Assembly: GCA_963775975.1 (NCBI GenBank) | Contig: CAVZKX010000002.1 | Span: forward strand, 558,001 to 622,000 | Direction of reading: 5' to 3' | DNA length: 64,000 nucleotides | Origin: JANXQG01 sp963775975 | GTDB taxonomy: Bacteria > Planctomycetota > Planctomycetia > Pirellulales > Thermoguttaceae | Shown here: in pieces, positions 43,861 to 52,385 of the stretch | Numbering within the stretch: the stretch's first letter is position 1 | Layout of the letters: each line of letters starts with the position of its first letter | Translations under genes and position numbers: made by a program | The notes under the pieces: model-generated | Told to the model about the DNA's origin: nothing | Seen by the model: the letters and a program-made list of their open reading frames with translations, nothing else | Databases searched by the model: none

Positions 43861-43890
43861 CTTTTTTCCTGCCGCCGTTTGACAGCGCCG
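43861..43890. repeat. 30-bp repeat upstream of a PEP-CTERM gene, copy 1
   Basis: CTTTTTTCCTGCCGCCGTTT followed by GACAGCGCCG; 28 of 30 bases match 49791-49820. It lies about 180 bases upstream of the HAF-repeat gene start. The rest of the gap 43681-44106 holds no gene I can support. Confidence 0.6.
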
Positions 43891-44106
43891 CGTCCGCAAC
43901 CCAACAAGCTAAACTGCGTCCCGTCGAACGTCGATTCGACTGGCCGCGGCAACGATAGGTGAACGTCCTTATGATTCCAATCGCCCCACCCGCTCGCCAG
44001 CACTGACTCCGTCGACTAACGTTATCGGGCTGCCAGGAGGGACGCGTGTGGCCACCCTCTTGGCAGCCAAGATGGTGTGTTTACCGGCTCCGCCAGCCGA
44101 TGTAGA

Positions 44107-44470
44107 ATGGCGGACATGCCACCGCTCCGCCAACTCTTGATCCCGGCTGCAACCCTGCCGCTGTTCTTACTGGCGGGCTGTGGGGATAGCTCGACAAGAA
44201 CCGCCGGCTCCTCGGCAACTGTGCCATCAGACAATACGCTACTATCCCAGCGCCTGGCAAAGTGCAAGACCGGGATGAGTTATGACGCGGTAAGGCAGAT
44301 AATGGGGCATCCCGCCATCGATTCGAAAAGCGGCAACGAGTTTAGGGGGACGTGGCTCGCCGCTCATGATTCCGAGGAGGGACGGGGACTCCGTTACGAT
44401 AGTATTCAAGAATGACGAACTGGTGGAAGTGATCAAGAAGCAAGGCGCAAGGCCTCGGTCGTCGCGCTGA
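44107..44470 (+). CDS. BamE/SmpA-like lipoprotein, frameshifted
   Basis: MADMPPLRQLLIPAATLPLF with lipobox LAGC gives a lipoprotein anchored after cleavage at the cysteine. The mature part (CKTGMSYDAVRQIMGHPAID) has the GMSxxxVRxIMGxP signature of BamE/SmpA-like folds. After an indel near 44385 (GGGACGGGGAC) the other frame gives GDSVTIVFKNDELVEVIKKQ to a TGA at 44468-44470, the expected closing strands (VxFKNDxLVEV). About 120 residues in all. Probably in the outer membrane or periplasm; its partner is unknown. Confidence 0.65.
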
Positions 44471-44895
44471 CGCTTGAATCGGCCATGCCGTTCGGAAGGT
44501 AATGCGTCATTACTGGTCCCGATCCACAAACCCGGCCATTCGGCAGCACTCGAAACTTGCCACCGGGCGAGGGGCAATTCAAGGCGATTGCAATCCTCTC
44601 TGGCAGCAACTACAATTGAGACTATTGATTTTCTCACCCATAGCAGGCAGCGTCCCGTGATGAACGGGGACGAGTACCGCCGTCTAAGCGGACAGCCAAT
44701 TCGACGACGAGAAGGTTTGCCTGCTAGTTCTGTTTCTCGAATCGCGCTCGCCTTCTTTTTCGCGCGATTGAACTGCTCCTGCTTTCGGCGAGATCGTTTT
44801 CGTTTGCTGCCCTTGGCCCCGAAAGCCACGCCCCTCCTGTTCGCGATGGAGCTTGCCTTGCGGTACTTGAGCGGAAAGCTAGAGAAATGTAGTCA
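44471..44895. other. Gap without recognised genes
   Basis: 425 bases between the lipoprotein and the fused PEP-CTERM gene. The overlapping open frames on both strands show no family features. It presumably includes the promoter of the downstream gene. Confidence 0.4.
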
Positions 44896-47800
44896 ATGTG
44901 CCGTGGAGGCGTAAACGTGCTCGCGAAAATCTTACAACTCGCAGTTAGCTTTGTTCGCGCGCACAAAGTTTTGCCGCGTTGCCACTCCGTAGTGTCTGGC
45001 TTTCGATTTACTTGCCTTGCGATCGCGTTGGCCGCAAGTTCGGTTGCGCAGGGAACACAGTATTACGAATGGCAAGTCGCATCAGGCGACTGGTCCGTCG
45101 CATCGAACTGGGGACAGGTGCCTGGGGGGCTTCCCACTTCCAGCGACGAGGCCACTATCGAAAACGATTTCTCGTGCTCGATTACGAAAACCAACGAATT
45201 CTGCACTAGGCTCTTTATTGGCAAATTCCAGGGCGGTGGAACGATTCAAATGTCGGATGGCGGGCTCAGCGTCGCACAGTACTTGTATGTTGGCTACGTC
45301 AATCCCGGTACCCTTAATCAGACGGGAGGAACTGTTGACGTTGGCGTGAATGCATACATTGGTGAGCTTACGACTGCGACCTACAACCTTGGAGGCGGCC
45401 TTCTTCACGTCGGCTCTGATGAATACTTAAACTACTACGGGTCCGGCACAGTAATTCAAACTGGTGGAACCAACAGTAGCGAACGGCTCTATTCATCAAT
45501 GTACAGCCTGAGCGGAAGCGGCCTGTTATCAGTCGCTTTTGAGGGGCTCGGAGGGAACTTCAATCAGTCAGGTGGAACGAATGCAGTTTCCTACCTTCTT
45601 AATCTTTCAGACGGCACCTATAATCTGAGTGGAACGAGCTCATTGTCTGCGCCTACCGAGGAAACCGCCTTCAGTGGCACTACCGCGACTTTCAATCAAT
45701 CGGGGGGCACAAATTCAGTCGGCATCTTGCAAGTCGGTTTCCAAGCTGGTAGCAGCGGGACCTATAATCAGTTCGCTGGACTCAATTCAGTATCTCAAAT
45801 TATCTTGGGGATACAGGCCGGTAGTCTAGGAACCTTTAACCTCAGTGGAGGCGTGCTAACCGTTGGGGGAATCACGCAGATGTCGGGAACCGCTAACTTT
45901 AACTTTGGCGGAGGGACACTTCAGGCAAGTAGCGGGTTTTCAACAAGTGTGCCTATGACACTTGGAAACAGTGCTGGCGGTGCGATTTTCGATACGTCCA
46001 GTTATATTGTTACACTGTCCGGATCACTTTCCGGCGCGGGCGGCCTCACGAAATATGGCGTCGGCACGTTGGCCTTAGAAGCGACTAACTCCTTCAGCGG
46101 GAACACGCTTATTTGCGGAGGAACACTTTCCTTGGGTAGCCCACTCGCGCTGCAGCAGAGTACGCTTGAAATTAGTGGGAAGGGCGCGGTGAGCTTCGAG
46201 CTTCTGACATCAGCGACGTTAGGCGGACTTTCCGGATCGGGCGCGATTAACCTGAGTAATACCGCGTCTGGCGCGGTAGCCATTATTGTCGGCAACAACA
46301 ACACCAGCACGATTTACTCCGGCGCGCTCAACGGTCCTGGTAGCTTGACAAAAATCGGTACCGGAACATTTACTTTGGGCGGAAACAACACTTTTACTGG
46401 CGGCACGAACATCGTGCAAGGCACATTACAGGTCGGTGCTGGAGGCAGTGGCGAGTGCTTGGCGAGTCCTGCGATTTCGAACAACGGGTCGTTGGTTTTC
46501 AATCACGCCGACACGCTTACATACCCGGGATCGATTAGTGGCACTGGCGGCCTGACAAAGACCGGAACCGGCACGTTGATTCTGACCGGTTCCAATGCTT
46601 ACAGTGGCTCAACTACGATCGCGCAAGGCAAGCTGACTGTCAACGGCATATTGGAGAATTCGACATTGATGGTGAATAGCGGAGGCGTCCTCGCCGGCAC
46701 AGGTAGCTTATCGAGCGTGACTGTGAACCCCGGTGGCCGTCTCGCACCGGGCGATGCGCCTGGTACGCTCTACGTCAACGGGCCGCTGGTTTTGAGCGCC
46801 GGTGCGGTCATGGATTATGAACTAGGATCGCCCGGCAACGCCGACGAAGTATCTATGCTCAATGAACCGCTGACCCTCAACGGGCAGCAATTCTCCGACT
46901 TCAGTTTCACAGCGCTGTCCGGCTTCGCGCCCGGCGAGTACACACTCATTGCCGCCGGATCGATCAATGGTAGCTTGGGTCAAAATACCAGCGGCATGGT
47001 CGACGGCGTCATGGCGGCCATCGCAATTGATGGCAATGATGTCGTGCTTACCGTCGTGCCTGAGCCTTCCACGCCTGCACTACTTGGAATCGGCGTATCG
47101 GGCGTGTGCGGCTTTGCGCTACGACGCCATCGCCTACGACTTGTTGCGATAATCACCGCGATCGCAATCCTGCCATCAAGCCTCGCCCGCGCCGACGTGT
47201 TCAACATGCCCGCCGGGCAGACGAGCATAACGATGGTTTCCGTGGGCAATTCGGGCAACGCAGCGGACGCCGCGACGGGCAATCTTTACGGTTCGGTGAG
47301 CTACAACTACAACGTCGACGCCTATGACGTGACATTGGGACAGTACGCCGCATTTCTCAACGCCGTGGCCAAGACCGATACCTACGGGCTTTACACCGGT
47401 AATGCGCCTGGTGCAATTGGTTACCCTTTCAATATCGCTCGAACCGGCACCGCCGGCAGCTACGTCTACTCAGTGACGGGCTCAAACCCCAACGCGGCGA
47501 ACATGCCTTTATTCGGGGCGACCTGGGGCGACGCGGCCCGCTTCTGCAACTGGCTGCAAAACGGGCAAGGCACCGCGACGACGGTCGGGCAGGCGTATGC
47601 CCTTACAGAGACTGGCGCATACAACCTCAGCGGTGCGACGACCAATGCGCAATTGATCGCCGTGGCTTCGCCGGCACACAGCGGCAGCGGGGCGGCGAAC
47701 TACTTCCTGCCCTCGGAAGATGAATGGTACAAGGCCGCTTTTTTCGATCCGTTGCTCAGCGGCGGCTCGGGCGGGTATTATACCTATCCAACGCAGAGCA

Positions 47801-48243
47801 ACACCGCGCCTGACAACTCGCTCGCGCTGGCGCATAGTGAGAGCAACGACGCGAACTACAATGTCGGTAGTTACCCAACCGGTCTCACCGATCCGACGAA
47901 CTTCCTAACGCCCGTGGGCACATTCTCACAGTCCCCGAGCTATTACGGCACCTTCGATCAAGCTGGCGATATATTTGAATGGAACGAATCGGTCATCAAT
48001 AGTTCTTCGCGTGGCCTTCGCGGCAGCTTTTGGAATGGCAACGCTAGCGGTTTGAAGTCGTCCGCCCACGGCGGCCAGTCGCCGCAGATGGGCGACGGCA
48101 GCGATGGTTTCCGCGTCGCGAGTAGCGTACCAGTCCCTGAGCCCGGCAGCGTCGCGCTCTTAATAGCGGGTGCGATGATTGGGCTGGCACTGATCTGGCA
48201 GCGCAGAAGATACTGCCGCGCGTCTTTCAAGCCTGCGCCGTAA
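44896..48243 (+). CDS. Fused protein: beta-strand-repeat PEP-CTERM protein plus SUMF1-like PEP-CTERM protein
   Basis: 1115 residues in one frame. Part 1 (to about residue 745): N-terminal signal (FTCLAIALAASSVAQG), many autotransporter-associated beta-strand repeats (GGLTKTGTGTLILTGSNAYS, GNNTFTGGTNIVQGTLQVGA), then a complete PEP-CTERM signal (VPEPSTPALLGIGVSGVCGF, RRHRLRL). Part 2 begins at once with a new signal-peptide-like segment (LVAIITAIAILPSSLARADV), then a formylglycine-generating-enzyme-like (SUMF1) domain (VSYNYNVDAYDVTLGQYAAF, NYFLPSEDEWYKAAFFDP, DIFEWNESVINSSSRGLRGS, DGFRVAS) and a second PEP-CTERM signal (VPEPGSVALLIAGAMIGLAL). No ATG in frame separates them. Either a natural fusion or two genes joined by a lost stop. 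Confidence 0.85.
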   Translation: MCRGGVNVLAKILQLAVSFVRAHKVLPRCHSVVSGFRFTCLAIALAASSVAQGTQYYEWQVASGDWSVASNWGQVPGGLPTSSDEATIENDFSCSITKTNEFCTRLFIGKFQGGGTIQMSDGGLSVAQYLYVGYVNPGTLNQTGGTVDVGVNAYIGELTTATYNLGGGLLHVGSDEYLNYYGSGTVIQTGGTNSSERLYSSMYSLSGSGLLSVAFEGLGGNFNQSGGTNAVSYLLNLSDGTYNLSGTSSLSAPTEETAFSGTTATFNQSGGTNSVGILQVGFQAGSSGTYNQFAGLNSVSQIILGIQAGSLGTFNLSGGVLTVGGITQMSGTANFNFGGGTLQASSGFSTSVPMTLGNSAGGAIFDTSSYIVTLSGSLSGAGGLTKYGVGTLALEATNSFSGNTLICGGTLSLGSPLALQQSTLEISGKGAVSFELLTSATLGGLSGSGAINLSNTASGAVAIIVGNNNTSTIYSGALNGPGSLTKIGTGTFTLGGNNTFTGGTNIVQGTLQVGAGGSGECLASPAISNNGSLVFNHADTLTYPGSISGTGGLTKTGTGTLILTGSNAYSGSTTIAQGKLTVNGILENSTLMVNSGGVLAGTGSLSSVTVNPGGRLAPGDAPGTLYVNGPLVLSAGAVMDYELGSPGNADEVSMLNEPLTLNGQQFSDFSFTALSGFAPGEYTLIAAGSINGSLGQNTSGMVDGVMAAIAIDGNDVVLTVVPEPSTPALLGIGVSGVCGFALRRHRLRLVAIITAIAILPSSLARADVFNMPAGQTSITMVSVGNSGNAADAATGNLYGSVSYNYNVDAYDVTLGQYAAFLNAVAKTDTYGLYTGNAPGAIGYPFNIARTGTAGSYVYSVTGSNPNAANMPLFGATWGDAARFCNWLQNGQGTATTVGQAYALTETGAYNLSGATTNAQLIAVASPAHSGSGAANYFLPSEDEWYKAAFFDPLLSGGSGGYYTYPTQSNTAPDNSLALAHSESNDANYNVGSYPTGLTDPTNFLTPVGTFSQSPSYYGTFDQAGDIFEWNESVINSSSRGLRGSFWNGNASGLKSSAHGGQSPQMGDGSDGFRVASSVPVPEPGSVALLIAGAMIGLALIWQRRRYCRASFKPAP

Positions 48244-48498
48244 TCAGCCCCAGCGCGGCGAGAACATCGTTCTCCTCGCCGGTGCGCCCTCAGCGTCCCC
48301 GGCGCGGAAAAGCCGGCAGGCATCAAACACGACGCCTCGCGATTTGCTGTCGTTACCTAGATGCTCCACGCGCTGCCAACATGGCCAGCACAGTAAATCG
48401 CCCATATCGTGCCAATGCCTCAACCCGGCATCGCGCCCACAAGCTATGCAGTTGCGCGAGTGATTGTTGCCGAACGGGTTTTGGGGAAAGACGATCAT
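48244..48498 (-). CDS. CxxC mini-protein, paralogue B
   Basis: 84 residues from MIVFPQNPFGNNHSRNCIAC, then GRDAGLRHWHDMGDLLCWPC, WQRVEHLGNDSKSRG and ACRLFRAGDAEG. About half of its residues match paralogue A (40355-40594), including both CxxC pairs and the HWH motif. A start at the upstream GTG (48513) is possible; GGAGG lies near it. It is convergent with the fused PEP-CTERM gene, with the stops adjacent. Confidence 0.7.
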   Translation of the reverse strand: MIVFPQNPFGNNHSRNCIACGRDAGLRHWHDMGDLLCWPCWQRVEHLGNDSKSRGVVFDACRLFRAGDAEGAPARRTMFSPRWG

Positions 48499-48535
48499 TA
48501 ATGACCCTTGCACCTCCGGGGGTGCTCGACGCGAG

Positions 48536-48660
48536 GCTTACTACAGTCGCATTCGCAGCAGCCGCCACCGCCAGCGATATGCTGCCACCGCCGCCGCAAG
48601 CGAGCGCCAGCCTGCCGGGTTCGGGTGTCGGCAACGCGAGCGCAAAAGAAAACGCACGGC
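48536..48660 (-). pseudogene. PEP-CTERM tail remnant
   Basis: The minus strand reads PTPEPGRLALACGGGGSISL and, in the next frame, AYRWRWRRLLRMRL before stop codons, together a PEP-CTERM motif, hydrophobic stretch and basic end broken by an indel. It resembles the tail of the HAF-repeat protein (TPEPSTLTLAGCGAAALVSY). No body of the protein is present; it lies just downstream of a complete PEP-CTERM gene. Confidence 0.4.
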
Positions 48661-48676
48661 TTTCATTGTTTTCTTC

Positions 48677-49441
48677 TCAGCGGAGTTTTTTGGCAGCAAA
48701 TGTCAAGAGGCAGAGAACCCCCGTGCCGACTAAAGCAAGCGTGGAAGGCTCCGGTGCCGAGAAGACCTGAATATCATCGACCCATGCCGTCTGGTTCGAT
48801 AGATAATTGAGATTGTCGATGGAGAGGTGGTTGTTAATCATTTGCATTGAACCAGGGACCTGCTGTCCATCGACATAGAATAGAAAACTCTGTGTTGCGG
48901 GAGTGACCAGCAACGAGATTTGCTGCCACTGCATCGGTTTGACGGGGATGCCGGTGTCCTGAAAAGTCGGGCCGTTGAAGACCCCCCAGTCGCCATCGCT
49001 ACTCACGGTTCCCCAATGCCCAGCAGTGTCCGTAGATAGACCGCCAATGCCGAAACGCTGCCCAAATGGGTCGTTGGCATGGGTGACACGGACATATTGA
49101 GTAATCCAAAAAGGCGTGGTCTGGCTGGCAAAAAAACGATACTCGCCAACCTGATTGCCTGAAGTACCAATCATCATGCTGCTGCCGTTGCCTTGCTGAG
49201 CGGCGGTGTCGGCGTATGCTATCACGCTGGTCGTGTCACCGCCCGCACCGTTGTTGTGCCATGTACCCCAGAGGTTGCCGTTCCAACCCGCATCGCTCGA
49301 CCCCTGGTTATTAAGCGGCTGACCAAGCGTGTAGTTGGGCGTATCGAAAGTGCTAACCGCGTTGACTTGACCTCTCACCGTTGTTGGGAGAACGGTGGCG
49401 ACGCAGAGGAAGCAAAACGCCATTCCGAAGAAACCTCTCAT
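48677..49441 (-). CDS. PEP-CTERM protein with a lectin/LamG-like body
   Basis: 254 residues from ATG 49441 (MRGFFGMAFCFLCVATVLPT, signal peptide) with AAAGGG upstream. The body is beta-rich (VNAVSTFDTPNYTLGQPLNN, WITQYVRVTHANDPFGQRFG, QWQQISLLVTPATQSFLFYV, DGQQVPGSM), like concanavalin/LamG jelly-roll domains. It ends APEPSTLALVGTGVLCLLTF with AAKKLR, a PEP-CTERM signal for exosortase. It is transcribed towards the CxxC paralogue B. Confidence 0.82.
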   Translation of the reverse strand: MRGFFGMAFCFLCVATVLPTTVRGQVNAVSTFDTPNYTLGQPLNNQGSSDAGWNGNLWGTWHNNGAGGDTTSVIAYADTAAQQGNGSSMMIGTSGNQVGEYRFFASQTTPFWITQYVRVTHANDPFGQRFGIGGLSTDTAGHWGTVSSDGDWGVFNGPTFQDTGIPVKPMQWQQISLLVTPATQSFLFYVDGQQVPGSMQMINNHLSIDNLNYLSNQTAWVDDIQVFSAPEPSTLALVGTGVLCLLTFAAKKLR

Positions 49442-50030
49442 AGTGGACCCTTTCTGGCTACGGGTTTTAAATGCGAAACGCTTCACCCAGAGCTTTCAAA
49501 CGTGACCTACGTGGTTCCACGCACGACCACGCCAGAGAGTTAATGAAAGAGTGGGCGGGCGTCGAGTCACCGGGCCGAAAGGCCGCGAGGAGAAACAGGC
49601 GTTATAAGAAATCGCCGGCAAGCGACCTATAATCCTTGGCCGCCTATGCTTCCATTCCGTGTAACCTGCCGACGAAACGCTGCCTCGTAGTTGGATTACG
49701 CTTGCGAAAAACGATCAACTGACAGGCCGCCATTATACTGACCGTTGCGAGGCTATGCAAGCAAATCGCATTTTTTCAAGCCTCCACTTTCTTTTTTCCC
49801 GCCGCCGTTTGACAGCACCGTGTTCCCGACTCCGTACGGACTGTGCCACTTAAACAAGCGCTTCGAAGGCCCGCGCGATCAGCAACTCCAACCGCAGTTC
49901 CTCGGTGTAGCGCAATCCCACTTAGTGGATCTGCTCAGCGACGTGATATTGGAACCATCTGGAAGAGAGTTCCATGTCCGTGAATCAAAACCATCGTCTT
50001 CCCCGCATGTTTGGGCAAGACGAGCCGAAG
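49442..50030. other. Gap without recognised genes
   Basis: 589 bases. Apart from the 30-bp repeat at 49791-49820, no feature. Open frames lack coding character. Confidence 0.4.
49791..49820. repeat. 30-bp repeat upstream of a PEP-CTERM gene, copy 2
   Basis: CTTTTTTCCCGCCGCCGTTT followed by GACAGCACCG; 28 of 30 bases match 43861-43890. It lies about 350 bases upstream of the PEP-CTERM gene at 48677-49441, in the same orientation relative to the gene as copy 1. Confidence 0.6.
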
Positions 50031-50441
50031 TCACCCCGCCCAATCCGCGCACATCAACTCGGCCTGCTCCAGCACGGTCTTAGTTGCCTCCTCCTGCAAG
50101 TCGGGCGGGTAGCCGTGCTTGCGGAGACTCCGCCGGACCATGACGCGAATCTTGGCGCGGGCGCTTTCCCGCACGGTCCAGTCGATCGTCACGCTCTTGC
50201 GGACTTGCGTCACCAACTCGGCCGCGATCACCTTCAGTTCGTCATTGCCCATCGCCTTGACGGCGCTCTCGTTCATCGCCAGGGCGTCGTAGAAGGCAAT
50301 CTCGTCGTCGTTCAGCCCTTAGTCCTGACCACGGTTAGCTGCCTCCCGCATTTCTTTGGCCAGCCGGATCAGTTCCTCGATGATCTCCTGCGTGGCGATG
50401 GCCCGGTTGTGGTAGGCGTTGAGCGTCTTTTTTAGCATTTC
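50031..50441 (-). pseudogene. Type I restriction enzyme HsdR C-terminal remnant (DUF3387)
   Basis: Reads LKKTLNAYHNRAIATQEIIE, LAKEMREAANRGQD, an in-frame TAA, GLNDDEIAFYDALAMNESAV, KVIAAELVTQVRKSVTIDWT and KHGYPPDLQEEATKTVLEQA. This is the DUF3387 C-terminal region of HsdR. The helicase and nuclease domains are absent and the TAA breaks the remaining part, so it is the dead end of a lost type I restriction system. Confidence 0.85.
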
Positions 50442-50788
50442 CGTTGTACAACGCGTACGGTTGAAAGGGAGGAGTCGGCTTGCTATCCTATGGTGGGGTC
50501 GGCGTCCCGGCCTCAACGATCATATTTGCCACCAGGAGTCCGACCGCCGATATTTCGGGTTCGCAAACCCAGCCGCGCTAACCGCGCGGCGATGAATACA
50601 ACATCGACGACGCGCAAGCGTCCACTGCTTTTCCGCAAAACCGCCAACCTGAGCTTCGGCTCTCGAACAGTAGAAGCAGCATTTGGACCGCGCCCCGAAA
50701 GGGGCGTCGGCCATGCTGCCTACTGTGCGCCTTGGCGGGCGCTGCGGAAGCGGTACGGTTCGGCGCCCTTTTTCATGGGAAGTTCACA

Positions 50789-51781
50789 GTGTCCTACAAA
50801 CGCAATACCGATCTAACGTCACTCTTGTTTCCCGTCGAAACACGACCAGTGTTCTTGCAAGAGGTGCGAATGGAGAAACCCTTGCTTAAAGAGTCGGAGC
50901 AATCCAAGCATTATACACGTTTGCCACATTTCAGCGCGATTGTCGATGTGGAAAGAAACCACACTTTTGCCGTGGTCGCGTCAGGCTACCACTTGGTTCC
51001 TAATAAAGAGGCGATCGAGCTTGGCAAGCAGTGCTTCCGACAGGTTTTCAGCCAGGCGTCAGCCGACGACATGGAACTCTTCAACATCATCTCGCCAAAA
51101 ACCCGATCGTACTGCCATATCGACTTTCTGCACAGGGCTCACGAAGTCCCGGTATTAGGCGGCGATACGTGGTGGCCGTATTTGCGCCTCACGAACAGTT
51201 ACAACCGCATTCGATCACTCCGTTTTGACCTCGGTTTCTGCCGCGCGATTTGCACGAATGGGATGATTCTCGGCGACAAGAAGATCCGCAGCCTGCGGTT
51301 CCCTCACACGCGCGAGCGGATTGGCAAAGCTGACTTCACGGTAGAAATTGGGGAGTTGAAGGAATTCGAAGACAGCTTCGTTAAGCGGATGAAGAAACTC
51401 AAGAACTGCCAGGTGCCGCAGAAGAAGATGCTTGCCTTAGTTTGTAAAGCCTTGGCGATTGCCATTTCTCCCGCCGACGTGGCCGACGCGAAAAAGCGGG
51501 AACGTCTCCTCGATTTCCGGAATAAGGTGCATAAATTGACCAATCAATACGTCTCGGACCTCGGCCCAAACGCCTACGCCGCTCTGAATGTAATCACAGA
51601 TTTCGCCAGTAGGCCGGAAGCATACTTTATCCAGACAACAATGATCGACTCCCTTCAGCGGCGAGCGGGCGATTGGGTTTCCGAATTCGTCGAAACGATT
51701 TCCGCCCCCAGGTTCGATTTCGCCCAGTATCTTGGAAGCGGCAAGCAGCAAGACGCAATCGAAATGCTACTTGCGATTTGA
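50789..51781 (+). CDS. DUF932 family protein
   Basis: 330 residues from a GTG at 50789 (VSYKRNTDLTSLLFPVETRP), with GGGAAG upstream; the frame is open further upstream without support. Features: HFSAIVDVERNHTFAVVASG, VPNKEAIELGKQCFRQVFSQ, FRAICTNGMILGDKKIRSL-type FCRAICTNGMILGDKKI and a helical C-terminus ending YLGSGKQQDAIEMLLAI. DUF932 (phage/plasmid-like) proteins are of unknown function and are often found in mobile and defence loci. It lies 604 bases before the helicase gene, on the same strand. Confidence 0.7.
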   Translation: MSYKRNTDLTSLLFPVETRPVFLQEVRMEKPLLKESEQSKHYTRLPHFSAIVDVERNHTFAVVASGYHLVPNKEAIELGKQCFRQVFSQASADDMELFNIISPKTRSYCHIDFLHRAHEVPVLGGDTWWPYLRLTNSYNRIRSLRFDLGFCRAICTNGMILGDKKIRSLRFPHTRERIGKADFTVEIGELKEFEDSFVKRMKKLKNCQVPQKKMLALVCKALAIAISPADVADAKKRERLLDFRNKVHKLTNQYVSDLGPNAYAALNVITDFASRPEAYFIQTTMIDSLQRRAGDWVSEFVETISAPRFDFAQYLGSGKQQDAIEMLLAI

Positions 51782-52385
51782 GTGAGTTTCGCCTGCGTCG
51801 CGGTCGTGTATTGGCCGCGCGGCTGGCGACGGTCACGATGCCGCGTCAATCGACCCCGATAGCCACGCCATAGTACCCGAAACGCTCCATCGTGCCCTGC
51901 GGGGACCTTTCCATGCGTGTCCCGCATTCGCCTACCGTAACAGGAGCCACCGGCCTGAGGTCGAGGCGTAATCGTCGTCTTGTAAAATCCGTAGGTTCAG
52001 CATTCGTCGATTCAGCTTGCTTAAACTCGAATTTCAATTGCCGGGATTTTTTACAATTGGGCGCGGAAGTCGCGCCTTGTTGCGGCCGATAGCCATTGCC
52101 CGTAAGATAAGCGTCTCGTGCGGTGGGTCTGCTGCCGAGTTCGAATTGCGAATGCTCGACGCCGGGACCGCGCGATCGCAGATGGTGCCGTAGGCGACCT
52201 TGCCCCACTGGTATTGTAAAGGAGGACGTTCGTGATTGGCGGGCCACGGAAGATCAGTGAGGAGACCGTTCGGGCTACGAGCGACCGGGCAGGCGTGCAG
52301 GAGATCCGGGCGAGCGGCACCTACCCTGCCGGCTGGCAAAGGCCACGGCGACCACGTTGACTCAACGCACGCGAACTGAAACATC
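51782..52385. other. Gap before the helicase gene, with a repeat shared with 62443-62490
   Basis: 604 bases with no supported gene. At 52009-52059 the sequence GATTCAGCTTGCTTAAA ... TTTTTTACAATTG resembles 62443-62490 (GATTCAGCTTGCTAAATT ... CCTTACAATT), which is the 3' end of the topoisomerase-like gene. The promoter of the restriction cassette should be here. Confidence 0.4.

Noticed and set aside
44242..44829. A minus-strand basic protein
   Set aside because: Its second half is antisense to the lipoprotein gene, the first half is low-complexity basic sequence, and no ribosome site is present.
49442..49560. Sigma-54 promoter for the PEP-CTERM gene
   Set aside because: A TGGCGTG...TGCG sequence is present, but the GG to GC distance is one base too short for the -24/-12 consensus.
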